A DNA stretch of 64,000 nucleotides from CAYXVJ01 sp050309435 (GTDB lineage: Bacteria; Bacillota; Clostridia; Saccharofermentanales; Fastidiosipilaceae): assembly GCA_050309435.1 (NCBI GenBank), contig JBNRMJ010000021.1, positions 3,811 through 67,810 on the forward strand. The letters run 5' to 3'. The position numbers were made by a program, and so were the translations under genes. Below the pieces are notes generated by a model, which saw only the letters and a program-made list of their open reading frames with translations, made no database searches and was not told where the DNA came from. Below are positions 62,426 through 64,000 of the stretch, piece after piece. Position 1 is the first letter of the stretch. The number at the start of each line of letters is the position of its first letter.

Positions 62426-63501
62426 TCATCAAGGTTCAGACAGAAATATCTCGCGAAATATTTCTGGACTTCCCCGGACAGCTGGAGCGCTTGTATCCGG
62501 AATACGCCTGTAACGAAGACCGAAACGACACAGCCTCGCTCATAGCCGGAACCCATGTTCTTTCGGATACGATGGAGTTTCAGGCTTATCTCTTATTAAA
62601 GGACGAAACCTTGTCATTAGACAATTGTCTGGCCCGTATTGCTTTAATACTGTTAAAAGACAGCGACGATGCCTATTTCGGTTGTTTTTCCGCCAGACCC
62701 GAGCTTTCCGATATCAAAGATCTCACAGCCTATGTCGAAGAAAAAGCCGGAGCACTCGGTCGAAAACGCCTGATCGGTCCGGTCAACGGCAGCTTTTGGC
62801 TGGGTTATCGCTTTAAGATCGATCATTTCGATGCCAAACCGTACTATGGAGAGCCACGCAATCCCGCTAACTACCCCGAGTTGTTTCTGACGTCTTCTTA
62901 CAAGATTCTGGAAGTCTATCGCTCGAATATCTACCCGAAAGGCGCGGTTGTAACGCCGCAGATGAGAAAACGTCTGAGTCGTTTCCTGGAGGAAGGTTAT
63001 GAGATCCGCCGTCCGAAACGAATAGAAACAAAAGCTCTTCTGGGCGATGTCTATCGCTTGATCATGAATCTATTTGCCGACTTCCCGGCCTTTCAGGCTA
63101 TCCGCGAAGATCAGTTCTCCCGACTCTTTCAAGGCTTGCCGCTGATCGCCGACTATAAACTCATTCGCATCGGACGCTACGAGGGAAAAACGGTTGGCTT
63201 TCTGATAGCACTGCCGGATTACGGCACGAAGCTCGATGCTTCGCGAAGCATGAAAGATAAGATCATGGCGATCTTTTCGAAACGCCTCTTTAAACGGGTC
63301 GTCTTATTATATCTGGGCGTGGAAAAGGAACATCTCGGGTTGGCTTCAGCCCTCATCACCGATTTTTCCGTCGAGATAGACCGGCGAAAATCTTCGCTGG
63401 TCGGCGCTTTGATCGCCGGCGATAAAGTCAGCGGTTCATATGCCAGACAGGAAATTTCCGAAACCCGCCGTTACGCTCTCTTCACGAAAGATATTCAATA
63501 A
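62422..63501 (+). CDS. GNAT-like acyltransferase-type protein, last gene of the lipid operon
   Basis: A 359-residue soluble protein. The region about 105-150 (AGALGRKRLIGPVNGSFWLGYRF, then ..YYGEPRNPANYPELF) resembles the IGPxNxSxxxxxGxxxxGF...P.NPxYY pattern of large two-part GNAT-fold proteins (YghO-like). A second GNAT-like half (about 185-355) ends with HLGLASALITDFSVEI, where an acyl-CoA loop would be. No member's reaction is known to me. Its start overlaps dikinase 2 by 4 nt, so it is firmly part of the operon. An acyl transfer to a lipid headgroup is one possibility; assignment rests on pattern memory only. Confidence 0.6.
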   Translation: MIIKVQTEISREIFLDFPGQLERLYPEYACNEDRNDTASLIAGTHVLSDTMEFQAYLLLKDETLSLDNCLARIALILLKDSDDAYFGCFSARPELSDIKDLTAYVEEKAGALGRKRLIGPVNGSFWLGYRFKIDHFDAKPYYGEPRNPANYPELFLTSSYKILEVYRSNIYPKGAVVTPQMRKRLSRFLEEGYEIRRPKRIETKALLGDVYRLIMNLFADFPAFQAIREDQFSRLFQGLPLIADYKLIRIGRYEGKTVGFLIALPDYGTKLDASRSMKDKIMAIFSKRLFKRVVLLYLGVEKEHLGLASALITDFSVEIDRRKSSLVGALIAGDKVSGSYARQEISETRRYALFTKDIQ

Positions 63502-63522
63502 ACAACGAAAAAAACAGAAAAA

Positions 63523-63549
63523 AATAGGGGCCGAAATTCCGACCCCTAT
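63523..63549 (+). terminator. Terminator of the lipid operon
   Basis: Stem ATAGGGG..CGG/CCG..CCCCTAT with a short loop, followed by CTTTTTC, 22 bp past the last stop. Confidence 0.88.
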
Positions 63550-63792
63550 CTTTTTCTAAGCTGATTTCTAAACGTTCTTCATTTATTTAGGATTTCCGGT
63601 CCCCGGAAGGAATCTGTGTATCAGTTAAGTGATGCTGTTGAAGCAGAACTGAATAAGCTGTCATTAGTTCCTATCCCTGGTCAGACGTCTTATTTCATAG
63701 ATAGAGTGTGTGACCTGATCTGAAAACTGGCCGAGCAATAATTAGTAGGAATCCTATCAAATCATATGCCCTGGATGTATAATTTTATTTAA

Positions 63793-63972
63793 CATTCGGG
63801 AATCAAGGGATACCTGAGCTGTATAGTTATAGCTGAAAAGCAAAAGACAGTAGAAAAGCTTGGCTTTGAAAAGACGGGAGAACAGTATTACGAGGAATTC
63901 CACGGAAAAAAGTATCTGCATGATATTTACGCTCTGTCAAAAGGACACAATCGCGTGACAGTGATAATTTAA
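63793..63972 (+). pseudogene. Remnant of a GNAT acetyltransferase (C-terminal fragment)
   Basis: The frame reads ..AEKQKTVEKLGFEKTGEQYY.. then EEFHGKKYLHDIYALSK, the classic C-terminal end of a RimJ/RimL-type acetyltransferase (EKLGF motif followed by the last strands). The frame is stopped upstream by TAA at 63790 and has no start codon or upstream domain, so only the last ~50 residues survive. The A/T-richer composition suggests foreign origin. Confidence 0.6.
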
Positions 63973-64000
63973 TGGAAGTGCAGTATGGCAAGCTGGCAGA

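Larger units (their letters stand above)
63502..64000. other. Operon end and compositionally distinct tail with gene fragments
   Basis: After the terminator, sequence from about 63580 to the window end differs in base use from the rest (more A/T, few GCC/GGC codons). A short frame about 63606-63722 (plus) encodes ..SVYQLSDAVEAELNKLSLVPI.. without a start codon context and ends at TGA; I do not recognise it. A GNAT remnant follows (separate entry), and an ATG at 63972 overlapping its stop may begin a gene beyond the edge. A small inverted repeat TTCCGG/CCGGAA lies near 63597-63611. Confidence 0.5.

Noticed and set aside
1..64000. Search for tRNA, rRNA, CRISPR repeats and transposases
   Set aside because: No cloverleaf-like sequence in the intergenic gaps, no regularly spaced repeats and no transposase motif were recognised by reading; a covariance-model scan was not possible here.

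Overview
The window is about 64 kb of a chromosome with roughly balanced base composition (by eye near 50% G+C) and dense co-directional operons. Many genes have strong AGGAGG-type ribosome binding sites and short ATGA stop/start overlaps. A SufCDSU-type iron-sulfur operon, lipobox lipoproteins with YtcQ/LplA-type sugar transporters, a heterodimeric ABC exporter behind a MarR regulator, and a PhoP-type Pho box all point to a Gram-positive bacterium of the Bacillota, most likely a plant-glycan-using member of the Clostridia. Nothing seen fixes the genus. No rRNA, tRNA, CRISPR array, phage or intact insertion sequence was recognised.

Layout. 1-3.4 kb (minus): sufC-sufD-sufS-sufU, the last cut by the window edge. 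3.8-5.2 kb (plus): an isolated hisH-hisF pair. 5.3-8.4 kb (minus): purA-glmS. 8.8-13.1 kb (minus): a MarR regulator and both halves of an ABC exporter, with a palindromic operator over the promoter. 13.3-20.3 kb: an N-acetylhexosamine-kinase-like protein, ftsH, a nucleotide-sugar-epimerase-like protein, a half-length AI-2E-family protein, a DUF3783 protein and a DUF4349 lipoprotein. 20.4-29.1 kb (minus): one phosphate operon, pstSCAB-phoU-response regulator-sensor kinase-amidohydrolase, behind a triple Pho box; its PstS is circularly permuted. 29.3-32.3 kb (plus): a GT2 glycosyltransferase and a GT-C-like membrane protein. 32.3-36.3 kb (minus): an EF-G paralogue, a PHP phosphoesterase and an aldo/keto reductase.

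36.6-51.2 kb is a glycan-use locus. It holds an LplB/LplC/LplA-type importer without its ATPase, two family 4 glycosidases, an AraC regulator, a GH78 rhamnosidase, a CE7 esterase and a GH2 glycosidase. None of the enzymes has a signal peptide, so the likely scheme is import of rhamnose- and galactose-containing oligosaccharides followed by cytoplasmic breakdown. A 15-bp element shared by the importer and regulator promoters is a candidate operator. 51.4-54.1 kb carries an acyl-CoA synthetase and an FMN reductase.

54.3-63.5 kb is the most unusual region: a tightly packed seven-gene plus-strand operon. It encodes a CarS-like CDP-lipid synthase, two rifampicin-phosphotransferase-like dikinases, a PssA-like CDP-alcohol phosphatidyltransferase, a phosphatidylserine decarboxylase, a UbiA-like prenyltransferase and a GNAT-like protein. 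Together they look like a dedicated pathway for a non-standard aminophospholipid. The last ~0.4 kb is compositionally different and holds decayed gene fragments.
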